A stretch of 64,000 nt of DNA from Streptomyces griseiscabiei (GCF_020010925.1 NZ_JAGJBZ010000001.1:2232001-2296000), one strand, 5' to 3'; shown: positions 16,347 through 25,463, numbered from the stretch's first letter. Notes: generated by a model not told the origin, from the letters alone. Made by a program: numbers and translations.

Positions 16347-18041
16347 ATGCTCCACGGCACCCGTTCGACGACGGCGCCCCTCGACCGGACCGACCGTCTG
16401 CGCCGGTTCGGGTACGCCGGACGCCCTCCGAGCGACATCCGCGAACGGCTGGTGCCGCCCTTCCCGAAGCCGGCGACCCGGCTGTGGGAGCGCGTGGGAC
16501 TCGGCCCGGAGCCGGCGTACCGGATCGCGCGGGCGATGGACTGGGTGGGGCCGCTGCTCATAGCCCTGCTGGCCGGAACGATTCGCTTCTGGCGCCTGGA
16601 CCGGCCGCACGAACTCGCCTTCGACGAGACCTACTACGCCAAGGACGCCTGGTCGCTGCTGCGGCTCGGTTACGAGGGCACCTGGCCGGACCGGAAGATC
16701 GCCGACCCCCAGGTGCTGGCCGACCCCCAGGTGATCCCGCTCTCCGACACCGGGAGCTTCGTCGCGCACCCCCCGACGGGGAAGTGGGTGATCGCCCTCG
16801 GTGAGTGGATGTTCGGTCTGGAGCCGCTCGGCTGGCGCTTCATGCCGGCGGTGCTGGGCACGCTGTCGGTGCTGATGCTGTGCCGTATCGGCCGCCGGCT
16901 GTTCCGTTCGACGTTCCTGGGCTGTCTGGCCGGTGCGCTGCTGGCGGTGGACGGCCTGCACTTCGTGATGAGCCGTACCGCGCTGCTCGACCTGATCGTC
17001 ATGTTCTTCGTCCTGGCGGCCTTCGGCTGTCTGCTGATCGACCGGGACCGGGCGCGGGCCCGGCTGGCGGCGGCGCTGCCGGTGGACGGGGAGGGGCGCG
17101 TGCGCCCGGACGCGGACACCGGCGACCGTGCCGGGACGGGGTGGCGGCCCTGGCGGCTCGCGGCCGGTGTCTGTCTGGGCCTGGCCGCCTCCACCAAGTG
17201 GAACGGTCTGTACTTCCTGGCCTTCCTCATGGTCCTGACCGTGCTGTGGGACGTCGGCGCCCGCCGGGTCGCGGGGGCCCGCCGGCCGTACCGGGCCGTG
17301 CTGCGCAAGGATCTCGGCCTCTCGGCGCTGTCGCTCGCCCCGGTCGCCGTGGTGACGTACGTGGCGGCATGGACCGGCTGGTTCCTGTCCGACGACGGCT
17401 ACGGCAGGCACTGGGCGGACGGCCGCGGCGGTGTCTGGTCCTGGATCCCGGCACCGCTGCGCGGCCTGTGGCACTACGAGTCCGCCGTCTACCGGTTCAA
17501 CGTGAACCTGGACGCCTTCCACAAGTACGAGTCCAACCCGTGGAGCTGGCTCGTCCTCGGCCGTCCCGTGCTGTTCTCCTACCGGTCGCCCGAGCCGGGC
17601 GAGGCCGGCTGCCACGCGATCACCGGCTGCTCGCAGGCGATCGTCGCGCTGGGCACGCCGGTGCTGTGGTGGTCGGCGTGCTGTGCCCTCGTGTATCTGC
17701 TGTTCCGGTGGGCGCTGCGCCGCGACTGGCGCGCGGGCGCCGTGCTCTGCGCGGTGGCCGCGGGCTATCTGCCCTGGTTCCTGTACCAGGACCGCACGAT
17801 CTTCTCCTTCTACGCCGTCGTCTTCGTGCCGTATCTGTGTCTGGCCGTCGCGATGACCCTGGGCGCGCTGCTGGGACCGCCGGGCGCGGACGCCGACCGT
17901 CGGGCGCGGGGGGCGATGGTGGCGGGGGCGCTGGTCCTGCTCATCGCCTGGAACTTCATCTACTTCTTCCCGATCTACACGGGGCTCACGATCCCGTATC
18001 CCGACTGGCAGGTCCGCATGTGGCTCCCCACCTGGATCTGA
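16347..18041 (+). CDS. pmt: Dolichyl-phosphate-mannose-type protein O-mannosyltransferase
   Basis: This 564-aa multi-pass membrane protein belongs to the GT39 family. The acidic pair D93-E94 in FDETYYAKDAW is the catalytic motif of the first extracellular loop. HPPTGKW and STKWNGLYF are also typical of bacterial Pmt, and about ten hydrophobic segments follow. The enzyme transfers mannose from polyprenyl-phosphate-mannose to Ser/Thr of exported proteins while they are translocated; in Streptomyces the known orthologue is needed for phage receptor glycosylation and antibiotic tolerance. A small GNAT gene follows 5 nt downstream and is probably co-transcribed. The symbol is based on the family, not on a confirmed match. 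Confidence 0.93.
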   Translation: MLHGTRSTTAPLDRTDRLRRFGYAGRPPSDIRERLVPPFPKPATRLWERVGLGPEPAYRIARAMDWVGPLLIALLAGTIRFWRLDRPHELAFDETYYAKDAWSLLRLGYEGTWPDRKIADPQVLADPQVIPLSDTGSFVAHPPTGKWVIALGEWMFGLEPLGWRFMPAVLGTLSVLMLCRIGRRLFRSTFLGCLAGALLAVDGLHFVMSRTALLDLIVMFFVLAAFGCLLIDRDRARARLAAALPVDGEGRVRPDADTGDRAGTGWRPWRLAAGVCLGLAASTKWNGLYFLAFLMVLTVLWDVGARRVAGARRPYRAVLRKDLGLSALSLAPVAVVTYVAAWTGWFLSDDGYGRHWADGRGGVWSWIPAPLRGLWHYESAVYRFNVNLDAFHKYESNPWSWLVLGRPVLFSYRSPEPGEAGCHAITGCSQAIVALGTPVLWWSACCALVYLLFRWALRRDWRAGAVLCAVAAGYLPWFLYQDRTIFSFYAVVFVPYLCLAVAMTLGALLGPPGADADRRARGAMVAGALVLLIAWNFIYFFPIYTGLTIPYPDWQVRMWLPTWI

Positions 18042-18046
18042 CCGCC

Positions 18047-18538
18047 ATGGACGATCTTCCGACCGAGCGGCTGGTGCTCCATCCGCTGACCGCCGCCGAA
18101 GCCGCCCGTCTGGTGACGGGCGAGCCGCCGGAGGGTGCCCGGTGGGCACCCGGCTATCCGGCCGACGGGGACGTGTTCGCCGCCGGGCGCTTCCTGGACC
18201 TCTGCGCGCACGCCGGTGATCCCAGGCCGTTCGGTGTGTTCGAACTCCGCCTGCGCGAGGACGGGCGGGCGATCGGCGGCCTCGGCTTCCACGGCCCCAT
18301 GGACGCGGACGGCGGCGTCACGATCGGGTACGGCCTCGTCCCGGCGGCGCGGGGCAAGGGTTACGCCGCCGAGGCGCTCCGTGCGCTGCTGGCGTTCGCG
18401 CGGGCGCACGGCGCCACCCGGGTGAGGGGCGACGCCGATCACGACAACCTCGCGTCCCAGCACGTCATGACGGCGGCCGGGATGCGGCCGACCGGGGCGG
18501 ACGCACGCGTCAGATACTTCGAGATCGTCTGGGCCTGA
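18047..18538 (+). CDS. RimJ/RimL-like GNAT acetyltransferase
   Basis: This 163-aa protein starts at ATG 18047, 5 nt after the O-mannosyltransferase stop. TERLVLHPLTAAEAARL is the typical RimJ/RimL-type opening, VPAARGKGYAAEALRALL the acetyl-CoA loop, and NLASQHVMTAAGM the closing motif. A single compact GNAT domain fills the whole length. The substrate is unknown. The pairing with pmt is probably positional only. Confidence 0.87.
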   Translation: MDDLPTERLVLHPLTAAEAARLVTGEPPEGARWAPGYPADGDVFAAGRFLDLCAHAGDPRPFGVFELRLREDGRAIGGLGFHGPMDADGGVTIGYGLVPAARGKGYAAEALRALLAFARAHGATRVRGDADHDNLASQHVMTAAGMRPTGADARVRYFEIVWA

Positions 18539-18591
18539 CCGCGCCGGACGGCCGACGCGCCCCCGGGGCCGCGCGGTCGCTCCCGGCCCGG

Positions 18592-19170
18592 CTACCGTCG
18601 CGGGCCCGCGAAGGCGTACGCCGTCGTGCCGGTGAGCGCGAGGGCGAGCGCCGTCCAGGTGGGCGTGGCCGTGCCTGACGGCAGCAGCATCCAGCTCGCC
18701 ACCCGGGACGGGAGGCTCGTCGGGGCCGGGGTGAAGGCCGTGAGCGACAGCCAGGCGACGGGCAGGGTCCACGCGTGGTGGGCCCCGCAGAGCACCGCGC
18801 CCAGGGCGGCGAGGCCCGTCAGCCCCGCGCTGTCGCGGACGACGAACGCGGTGTCGGCCAGTTCCGCCCCGCCCAGCGTCTGCACCGCGAGGAGCACGGC
18901 ACCGGCGACCGTGCCGATGAGCAGGACGTGTGCCGCTCTGCGGGGCCGCCAGCCGATCCCGGCGGTGCGGTCCAGCGCGAGATCCTGCCCGCCGAGCCCG
19001 ACCGAGGCGGCTGTCACCGCCGCGACGAGGACCAGCACGGACATCCGCGGATCGACCGACCCCCCGCCGTCCGGGGCGGCCAGGGTCCAGACCGCCACCG
19101 TGCCCGCCACCACCACGGCGAGCGAGGCGGGTATCCGCCGGGAGCGTGCGTACAGCGTCAGCCATCTCAT
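18592..19170 (-). CDS. Small ABC-associated membrane protein
   Basis: This 192-aa protein has about five hydrophobic segments and no soluble domain. Its ATGA start overlaps the stop of the larger permease gene by 4 nt. It is the last gene of the sigma/anti-sigma/ABC operon. It resembles the small membrane partners of ABC-2-type exporters, but no specific family is recognised. It probably works in the same membrane complex as the upstream permease and ATPase. Confidence 0.78.
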   Translation of the reverse strand: MRWLTLYARSRRIPASLAVVVAGTVAVWTLAAPDGGGSVDPRMSVLVLVAAVTAASVGLGGQDLALDRTAGIGWRPRRAAHVLLIGTVAGAVLLAVQTLGGAELADTAFVVRDSAGLTGLAALGAVLCGAHHAWTLPVAWLSLTAFTPAPTSLPSRVASWMLLPSGTATPTWTALALALTGTTAYAFAGPRR

Positions 19171-20546
19171 CGGGCCGTACCGCCGTCCAGGATGTCCAGC
19201 GGGTCTCCCGAGCAGGCCACGGAGGCGGTGTGCGCCTTCCGGACGCGCGCGACCTGTTCGGACCACGGCAGTGCCTTGAGCTCCTCCAATACCGGCCGGG
19301 CCATGTCGAGTTGGTCGCCCGTCGCGTGCAGGGAGCCCTCGATCGGCCGGAGGTCCCCGAGGACCCAGCCCGCCACGACGCCCTGCGCGGCCAGTTCGCC
19401 GAGCGTGCCGCTCTCCTGGGCACTGCGGGCGGAGCAGACCGGCACCAGGCCCTGTCCGAGGAGGGCCCGTGTCAGCCGCTCGCCCCGGGCGTCGGCGAAC
19501 ACGTCGTCGTCGAAGTCGACGAGCACGGCCGTGCGGGACCGCTTCGGCGGAGCGAGGACCGCTCGCAGGGCGGTGTTCTCCCGGACGGTCGTCGGCGCCT
19601 CGGCGCCGAGGGCGTTCCGCAGGAGGCCGAGCGTCTTCTTCCCCGGGCCCGTGAGGTCGGCCAGCCGTTCCCGGTGCGCCGCCGACACGCACACCGGGCC
19701 GTCGCACACCTGGGCCGCGGCGGCCTCGTCGACGACGTACGCCCGGCGCGGGTCGGCGGGCAGGAGGAACAGGGCGAGCACCGCGCCCGCGAGGACGGGG
19801 GCGAGGGCGAGCAGCCGGGCGCGCGGCGTCGCGGCGGCCAGCAGCGCGAGGCCGGTCACGGCCATGCCGAGCAGCCAGACCGTCTGCCCCAGGTGCACGG
19901 GGGCGGAGAGGGTGAGGAACACGTTCCGCACCTCGGCCGTCATCGGTGACAGCAGAGCAACCCGGGTCGGTGCGGCGACCGCCGTCGGCAGTCCGGAGTC
20001 CGTGGACATCCGCAGCAGGTTGACGAAGACGAACGCGGCCACGGCCAGCGCGGGCGGGGTCAGCGGGGAGGGCAGGTGCCGGGCGATGCCCATGCCCAGC
20101 AGGGCGCCCGCGGGGAGCGCCAGCGCGCCGACCAGCGAGATCGGCAGCCAGCCGAGGTGCGTGTACTCGGCGCCGGTCACCTGGACCGCGCCCGTGAGGA
20201 CGACGAGCGCGAAGGCCGAGGTCAGGGTGATCGCCGTCGCGCCGGCGGAGGTGGCCGCGCGGTGCCGGGCGGGGCGGGGTGTGGTCGTCAGCAGCTCGGA
20301 GATGCCCGACCGGTGGTCGCGCAGCCCCTGGAGGGCGCCGAGCGCCAGGGCGAGCGGCCAGACGAAGGCCAGCAGAAAGCGGGTCCACAGGGCCATGGAG
20401 GTCCACTGGCTCGTCCACGGCGCGGCGCCCTTCCACCACGGGTCGCTCAGCAGGTACAGGAACGCCAGGGCGAGGACGAGGGTCGCGGCGCCGGCCCAGG
20501 GGGCTACGGAGCGTCTCAGCTCGATGCGCAGGACACGGCCGTTCAC
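19167..20546 (-). CDS. ABC transporter permease with large C-terminal domain
   Basis: The gene encodes 459 aa from GTG 20546, whose GTGA overlaps the ATPase stop. Residues ~15-250 hold six or so transmembrane segments in ABC-2-like order (for example LLAFVWPLALALGALQGL and ALPAGALLGMGIA). The last ~200 residues form a soluble domain, probably extracytoplasmic, with Cys pairs (VCDGPVCVS; a late VACSGD). A soluble domain of this size on a permease suggests substrate or ligand sensing. It is co-translated with the ATPase gene and the small membrane gene. Confidence 0.85.
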   Translation of the reverse strand: MNGRVLRIELRRSVAPWAGAATLVLALAFLYLLSDPWWKGAAPWTSQWTSMALWTRFLLAFVWPLALALGALQGLRDHRSGISELLTTTPRPARHRAATSAGATAITLTSAFALVVLTGAVQVTGAEYTHLGWLPISLVGALALPAGALLGMGIARHLPSPLTPPALAVAAFVFVNLLRMSTDSGLPTAVAAPTRVALLSPMTAEVRNVFLTLSAPVHLGQTVWLLGMAVTGLALLAAATPRARLLALAPVLAGAVLALFLLPADPRRAYVVDEAAAAQVCDGPVCVSAAHRERLADLTGPGKKTLGLLRNALGAEAPTTVRENTALRAVLAPPKRSRTAVLVDFDDDVFADARGERLTRALLGQGLVPVCSARSAQESGTLGELAAQGVVAGWVLGDLRPIEGSLHATGDQLDMARPVLEELKALPWSEQVARVRKAHTASVACSGDPLDILDGGTAR

Positions 20547-21397
20547 CAGGTGCCCCTTCCCTGCCGGGGGTCGAGCAGCGCCGAGTAGCCGCGCTCCAGG
20601 GGGCTGTCGCCCACGTGCTCGGGTCCGCCGGCGGCGGCCAGTTCGTCCGGGGTGCCCTGGAAGACCAGCCGGCCCTCGGCGAACAGCACCACGTCGGTGC
20701 AGGCGGCCGCGACGTCCTCCACCAGATGGGTCGACACGACGACGCAGGTGTCGGTGCCCAGTTCCTGCAACAGCTCGCGGAACCGCAGTCGTTGGGCCGG
20801 GTCGAGGCCGGCCGTGGGCTCGTCGAGGAGGAGGATCGTGGGGTCGTTGACGATGGCCTGGGCGATCCCGACGCGCCGCACCATGCCGCCCGACAGCGAC
20901 TTCATCCGGTCGTCGGCGCGGTCCGCGAGGCCGACGCGTTCCACGGCGCGCTGCACGGCCGCCGGGATGTCCGCCTTGGGGACCTCCTTCAGCCACGCCA
21001 TGTACTCGACGAACTCGCGCACCGTGAACCGCTTGTAGTAGCCGAACTCCTGGGGCAGATAGCCGATCCGGCGGCGCAGCGCCCGGTGTTCGCCGAGGCC
21101 TCCCGTGGACTCGCCGAGCAGTTCCAGGGTGCCCTCGGCGGGGCGCAGCACGGTGGCCAGCGCCCGGATGAGGGTGGTCTTGCCGGCCCCGTTGGGTCCG
21201 AGCAGGCCGTGCACTCCGGTGCCCAGCGACAGGTCGAGGCCGTCGACGGCCATCCGTTTCCGGCCGACCCGCACCTTCAGCCCCGTGGCCCGGATCTCCC
21301 AGGCGTAGGGCGTCGGCGCGAGATCGGCCGCGCTCACCGCGGACATCACGTGATGTTCCTTCCGTTCGGTCATGAACCTGGTCGTCACTTCGGTCAT
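20543..21397 (-). CDS. ABC transporter ATPase
   Basis: This 284-aa protein has Walker A GPNGAGKTT, the Q-loop in YLPQEFGYY, signature LSGGMVRRVGIAQA, Walker B ILLLDEPTAGLD and the H-loop STHLVED, all intact. LSGGM instead of LSGGQ is common in ABC-2 drug and lantibiotic exporters. The start ATG 21397 overlaps the anti-sigma stop by 4 nt; internal ATGs at residues 9 and 18 are weaker options. It powers the two membrane proteins encoded next. Confidence 0.92.
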   Translation of the reverse strand: MTEVTTRFMTERKEHHVMSAVSAADLAPTPYAWEIRATGLKVRVGRKRMAVDGLDLSLGTGVHGLLGPNGAGKTTLIRALATVLRPAEGTLELLGESTGGLGEHRALRRRIGYLPQEFGYYKRFTVREFVEYMAWLKEVPKADIPAAVQRAVERVGLADRADDRMKSLSGGMVRRVGIAQAIVNDPTILLLDEPTAGLDPAQRLRFRELLQELGTDTCVVVSTHLVEDVAAACTDVVLFAEGRLVFQGTPDELAAAGGPEHVGDSPLERGYSALLDPRQGRGTW

Positions 21398-22236
21398 CGA
21401 TGGGCCCCCAGCCGGGCGTACGCGCCCCTGCGGGCGATGACGACACCGACGCCGAGGGTGAGGATCAGGCCCCACACGGGCAGGCCGTCCGTCCGCAGGG
21501 CGTAGGGCGTGCGGCTGGTGGCCAGGGTCGGCGCGAGCACCACGGCGGCCCACACCGCGATCAGCGCGACGGCGGCGCGGGTGACGCCGACGACTCCGCC
21601 GAGCGCCAGGGTCGTCGTCGTGAACGCCAGACAGGGCAGCAGCCACTGGGCGGCCGTCACCCCGGTCAGCCAGCCGCCCGCCAGCAGCGCGGGGACGACC
21701 ACGGCGAGCACGGCCGTGGTGCGCCGCAGCACCAGGGGGAGCCCGGCCCGGGGCACGGAGGCCGTCAGCTCGTACGCCGGGTCCAGGCCGCGCGACCACG
21801 ACGCCGCGACGCCGAGCACGGGCAGGACGGGGGCGAGCAGCAGCACCGGCGACACGCCGCCGGAGCCCTGGCCGGAGCCGAGGCCGGTGCCGGGGTCACC
21901 GAGGTCGAACAGCAGCGCGAGCAGGGTCACGCTCATGACCATGGCCAGCCAGGGCGCCATGGTCGGGGTCAGCCATCGCGACAGCCGGGCCGACCAGCGC
22001 CGGCGGCGGGGCATGGGCGGGACGGCGGCCAGCTGCGGCGCGAGGTCGGACCAGACCGTGCCGACCAGTGCCGTCACAGCGGGCGCGCCCGTCGCGGCGG
22101 CGGCCGACAGGCGGTCCCGGCAGGTGCGGCAGGCCTCCAGATGGGCCTCCAGGGCCCACATCTCGTCGGCGGCGATGTCCGTGTCGCCGCGCGCGTACCC
22201 GTCGAGGAGCCGCGCCGACGCGTGTTCCACGCTCAT
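21394..22236 (-). CDS. Anti-sigma factor with six-TM membrane domain
   Basis: The product has 280 aa. Residues 25-45 hold a zinc-binding anti-sigma (ZAS) motif: H32, C36 and C39 in EAHLEACRTCRDRL. About six transmembrane segments follow (residues 95-275). Most ZAS anti-sigma factors have one transmembrane helix, so this multi-pass form is unusual and may sense the membrane or couple to the ABC transporter encoded next. It overlaps the sigma gene by 4 nt upstream and the ATPase gene by 4 nt downstream. It is predicted to hold the cognate sigma factor inactive until a signal arrives. Confidence 0.9.
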   Translation of the reverse strand: MSVEHASARLLDGYARGDTDIAADEMWALEAHLEACRTCRDRLSAAAATGAPAVTALVGTVWSDLAPQLAAVPPMPRRRRWSARLSRWLTPTMAPWLAMVMSVTLLALLFDLGDPGTGLGSGQGSGGVSPVLLLAPVLPVLGVAASWSRGLDPAYELTASVPRAGLPLVLRRTTAVLAVVVPALLAGGWLTGVTAAQWLLPCLAFTTTTLALGGVVGVTRAAVALIAVWAAVVLAPTLATSRTPYALRTDGLPVWGLILTLGVGVVIARRGAYARLGAHR

Positions 22237-22793
22237 GCCAGGGCCTTCCGCATCTCGGTCCGGGCCCTGCGGGCGCGGGTCTTGACCGTGCCCTCGGGCA
22301 CGCCGAGCAGGACCGAGGTCTCCCGGACGGTCAGTCCGTCGAGCACCATGGCCTGCAGTACTTCCCTGAGTTCGGGCGCGAGCCGGCGCAGCGCGTCCCC
22401 GACGTCACCGCCGACGGTCGCCGCGAGGGCCTCGTCCTCGGCGGCGGGTGCCACGGGCTGTGCGGCGGCCGCGGGCGGCGGCTCCGCGTGATGGGCCCGG
22501 CGGCGGAACGCGTCGACGAGGCGGCGGGCCGCGATGGTCCACAGCCAGCCGACGGCGGTCCCGCCGACCGCGGCCCCGGCGAACGCGCCGGCCGCGCGCC
22601 AGACCGCCAGATACGTCTCCTGCATGACCTCGGCGACGATCTGCTCGTCGGCGCAGCGGCGCCGCAGCCGCACCGCCAGCCACGGCGCGGTACGCCGGTA
22701 CAGCTCCTCGAACGCCGCCCGGTCGCCCCTGGCCACGAGCCGGACGAGACGCTCCTCGTCAGGCTCCGCCGGTGCCTTCCTGATCGATCTCAC
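22233..22793 (-). CDS. ECF (group IV) RNA polymerase sigma factor
   Basis: This 186-aa protein has sigma region 2 at residues ~12-75 (RLVARGDRAAFEELYRR; VMQETYLAVWR) and region 4 at ~125-180 (LTVRETSVLLGVPEGTVKTR). A Pro/Ala-rich linker joins the two. It leads a five-gene operon with its anti-sigma factor and an ABC transporter. ECF sigma factors usually activate their own operon. The ATG at 22793 is followed by MRSIRKAPAEPDEERL. Confidence 0.93.
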   Translation of the reverse strand: MRSIRKAPAEPDEERLVRLVARGDRAAFEELYRRTAPWLAVRLRRRCADEQIVAEVMQETYLAVWRAAGAFAGAAVGGTAVGWLWTIAARRLVDAFRRRAHHAEPPPAAAAQPVAPAAEDEALAATVGGDVGDALRRLAPELREVLQAMVLDGLTVRETSVLLGVPEGTVKTRARRARTEMRKALA

Positions 22794-22846
22794 ACCGACT
22801 AGACGCGGGGCTCACGCGACGGGTTTTCCCTCGGATGTGATCCCCG

Positions 22847-23344
22847 TCACAAGTGGCGCCCATGTCCCCCGCGGCCGGTCACGGCAGCCGGTCGTCGGGG
22901 ACGACATGCATCGCCGCCTCCTCCGCGCCGGCGGCTCCGCCGTCGACGCCCGCGTCCTCGGCGACGAGCCCCTTGGTGGTGTGCGCGTGCGCGCTCGTCC
23001 GGCGCGACCAGGCGGCCCGCGCGGCCGGAGCCCGCCTCCGGGTCGAGGGGTTCGCCCTCTCCGTCCGGCAGGTCGCCGATGCCGTCCCCGGCCGGCGCGG
23101 TCACGTCGGGGGTCTCCTGGCGCAGCCTGTCGTCCAGGGACTCCCCCGCGCGCTGCTCGGCCGCCGTGGTGCCGCTCCTGGTCACTCCCAGGGGCTTCTC
23201 CGGCGGGGAGTAGCCCTCGTCCAGCAGATCGTCGTACGTACGTTCGTCGAGCGCGTTCTGCAGATCGAGCGGGGCGGCGTCCTCCTGCTCCTCGTCGCCG
23301 CGGGTGGGCCGGTAGGCGTCGTCCGCCCTGTTCTCGTCGCTCAT
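22847..23344 (-). CDS. DUF5709-type protein, apparently frameshifted
   Basis: As read, the frame gives 165 aa with a strong GGAGGCGATC ribosome site. Residues 1-~117 are acidic and match the paralogue at 60794-61258 (ERTYDDLLDEGYSPPEKPLG; GDGIGDLPDGEGEPLDPE). After VAPDE the product turns into Arg/Gly-rich nonsense. Removing one G near 22993 restores the paralogue's C-terminus (GLVAEDAGVDGG, then EEAAMH) and ends at 22879. The corrected product has 154 aa, exactly the paralogue's length. The gene therefore carries a 1-nt insertion, which may be a real mutation, a sequence error or programmed frameshifting. Function of the family is unknown. Confidence 0.75.
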   Translation of the reverse strand: MSDENRADDAYRPTRGDEEQEDAAPLDLQNALDERTYDDLLDEGYSPPEKPLGVTRSGTTAAEQRAGESLDDRLRQETPDVTAPAGDGIGDLPDGEGEPLDPEAGSGRAGRLVAPDERARAHHQGARRRGRGRRRRSRRRGGGGDACRPRRPAAVTGRGGHGRHL

Positions 23345-23546
23345 GATCGCCTCCGGGGACGGTCGACCGGTTCCTGCCACCGTGCGGAGTACCGAGTTCC
23401 GCGGAGGCGACACCTCCGGCTCCCTCACCAACGGAGGGCCGCGCTCCGCCGGGCGGCCCGTTCCGGGGATGGCGCCGGGGCGGGCCCGCGGTGAGGATGC
23501 TCCCTCGCACCACGCATACCGCAGTGGGTCGAAGGGGGCGTCTCCG

Positions 23547-24452
23547 ATGGGTTCGCACGCCGCACCGAAACGTCGCGGACGGGCACTGTGGCCCTCCGTG
23601 AGCCTGATGCTCCTGGTGGCGCTCGTCGGGGTGCCGCGGGCCGAGGGAGCGCCCGTCTCGGCCGACGCCTGCCGTACCGCGGGCACCGAGCTGCCCCGGG
23701 GCGACTGCGGGCCCTTCTGGCAGGTCCTCGCGGAGGACTTCGACGGCGACCGGGTGCCGCTGGGCGCGTTCCGCGACTGCGCGCACGAGGTCGACACGTC
23801 CGCCGCGTACTGCGGGGGCCTGCGCGGGACGTACCGCGACAACTGGTGGGCGTACCCCACGGGTTGGCGCGACACCGCGAACGACCGGGGCCGGGACGTC
23901 GTGGGCGTCTACCACCCCGAGGACACCGTGAGCGTGGGCCCTGCGGAGAACGGCGACGGCCGGATGTTCATCCGCATGTGGCGGCCCGCCGACGGGGGCC
24001 CCGTGCACGCCGCCGCGGTGGTACCGCGTGCCGTCATGCAGATGAAGTACGGCAAGTACAGCGCCCGTATCAAGGTGACCAAGCTTGCCCCGGGCTACAA
24101 GTCCGCCTGGCTGCACTACGGCGGGGGCTGCGAGATGGACCATCCCGAGGGCGAGTGGACCGGTGACCTGACCGCCTTCCACCATCCCTGCGGCGGCGGC
24201 GAGCAGGGCTACTTCCCCGGTGACGACGACTGGACGCGGTGGCACACCGTCTCGACGGAGTGGACGCCCGGCCATGTGCGCTTCTTCGTGGACGGCCGCC
24301 AGGTGGGCCACGACACCCGGGACGTGCCGGACCGGCCGCTGTCCTGGGTGCTGCAGAACGAGAGCGCCCTGGCGGGACCGGGCGCCGCGCCGGGCAGCAG
24401 CGCCCAGCTGGACATCACCTGGGTCGCCGCGTACGCGTACGGGTGGAAGTGA
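23547..24452 (+). CDS. Secreted glycoside hydrolase family 16 enzyme
   Basis: This 301-aa protein has an N-terminal signal peptide (KRRGRALWPSVSLMLLVALV, probable cleavage near residue 32). The GH16 catalytic signature ExDxxE is present as E196-D198-E201 in CEMDHPEGEW, with YKSAWLHYGG ahead of it and a WTPGHVRFFVDG strand behind, the usual jelly-roll layout. GH16 enzymes cut beta-1,3/1,4-glucans or galactans outside the cell. The ATG at 23547 has AAGGGGG 9 nt upstream; an earlier in-frame ATG at 23343 would give an implausible leader. It is a single gene. Confidence 0.88.
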   Translation: MGSHAAPKRRGRALWPSVSLMLLVALVGVPRAEGAPVSADACRTAGTELPRGDCGPFWQVLAEDFDGDRVPLGAFRDCAHEVDTSAAYCGGLRGTYRDNWWAYPTGWRDTANDRGRDVVGVYHPEDTVSVGPAENGDGRMFIRMWRPADGGPVHAAAVVPRAVMQMKYGKYSARIKVTKLAPGYKSAWLHYGGGCEMDHPEGEWTGDLTAFHHPCGGGEQGYFPGDDDWTRWHTVSTEWTPGHVRFFVDGRQVGHDTRDVPDRPLSWVLQNESALAGPGAAPGSSAQLDITWVAAYAYGWK

Positions 24453-24585
24453 CCGGCGGACGGGACGGCGGACCGGACGGCCCGGCCGGGCGGGAACAGC
24501 CGGGCCGGGCGGACGGGCGGACGGGAACGGGCGGGCGGGAACGGCGGGGCTTGCCCGTGCCGCGCACCCGGCGCACGCTGGTCGT

Positions 24586-25350
24586 ATGGCTGCGCACGAC
24601 GGGCCCGGCCCCACGCTCATCACGTCCGTGCAGCGGGCCTTCCGCCTGCTGGAGGCGGTCGGCGCGCACGAGAACGGCGCGCCCGCGAAGCAGCTGGCCC
24701 GCGAGACGGGGCTGCCGCTGGCCACCGCCTACCACCTGCTGCGGACCCTGGTCCACGACGGCTACCTGCGCAAACTGGCCGACGGCGGCTTCGTCCTCGG
24801 GGACAAGGTGCAGGCGCTGCACTCCACCGGCCGGGGGCAGGCACTGCTCAGCCGGGTCCGGCCGACGCTCGCCGCGCTGCGCGACGAGCTGACCAGCGCC
24901 GCCTATCTCACCTTCTACGAGGACGGCGAGATCCGGGTCGCCGAGATCGTGGACAGCGCCCGGGCGCCCCGGGTCGACCTCTGGGTGGGGTTCGAGGACG
25001 CCGGGCACGCCACCGCGCTCGGCAAGTCGGTGCTGCGCGAGCTGGACGCGGAGTCCCGCAAGGACTATCTCTCCCGGCACCACCTGGCCGACCTGACCCC
25101 GCGGACCATCACCGACGCCCCTGAGCTGCTGCGGCGCCTGGACTCCTCCCCCGTCGCACCGGCCGTCACGGACCTGGAGGAGTACGCCCTCGGCACGGTC
25201 TGCATCGCGGTGCCCGTGTACAGCGGGGACACGCTCGGCTCGCTCGGTGTCTCGCTGCGCGCGGACCGGCTCTCCCGGCTGGAGGAGGTCCGGGCACGGC
25301 TGCTGCCCACCGCGAACCGGGTGACCAGGGGGCTGTCGCTCACTATCTGA
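24586..25350 (+). CDS. IclR-family transcriptional regulator
   Basis: This 254-aa protein has the standard IclR layout. A winged helix-turn-helix spans residues ~10-65 (SVQRAFRLLEAVG; GLPLATAYHLLRTLVHDGY). The effector-binding domain follows, with the conserved HATALGKSVL motif and the closing ALGTVCIAVPVYS strand. IclR proteins usually repress catabolic or glyoxylate-type genes. No obvious target operon lies next to it, so its regulon is unclear. The upstream 130 nt are low-complexity G/C repeats with no gene. Confidence 0.9.
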   Translation: MAAHDGPGPTLITSVQRAFRLLEAVGAHENGAPAKQLARETGLPLATAYHLLRTLVHDGYLRKLADGGFVLGDKVQALHSTGRGQALLSRVRPTLAALRDELTSAAYLTFYEDGEIRVAEIVDSARAPRVDLWVGFEDAGHATALGKSVLRELDAESRKDYLSRHHLADLTPRTITDAPELLRRLDSSPVAPAVTDLEEYALGTVCIAVPVYSGDTLGSLGVSLRADRLSRLEEVRARLLPTANRVTRGLSLTI

Positions 25351-25463
25351 AAACCGGCTCCTTGTGGCGCCCGAGCCGATCCTCTTTCCTGGATGAAGCG
25401 GTCAATAAACGACATTTCCGGAGCGCAATGCTCCGCGCACAGGTGAGGACTGGCGGGCGATAC

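Noticed and set aside
15231..18149. A 972-codon minus-strand frame that extends the GNAT gene far upstream
   Set aside because: Only the last 281 residues carry GNAT motifs; the rest is antisense to the O-mannosyltransferase gene.
24453..24585. G/C-rich repeats GGACGGGC before the IclR gene read as a structured RNA
   Set aside because: The stretch is simple low-complexity GGACGG/GGCGGG variation without a stable stem of the kind seen in riboswitches.
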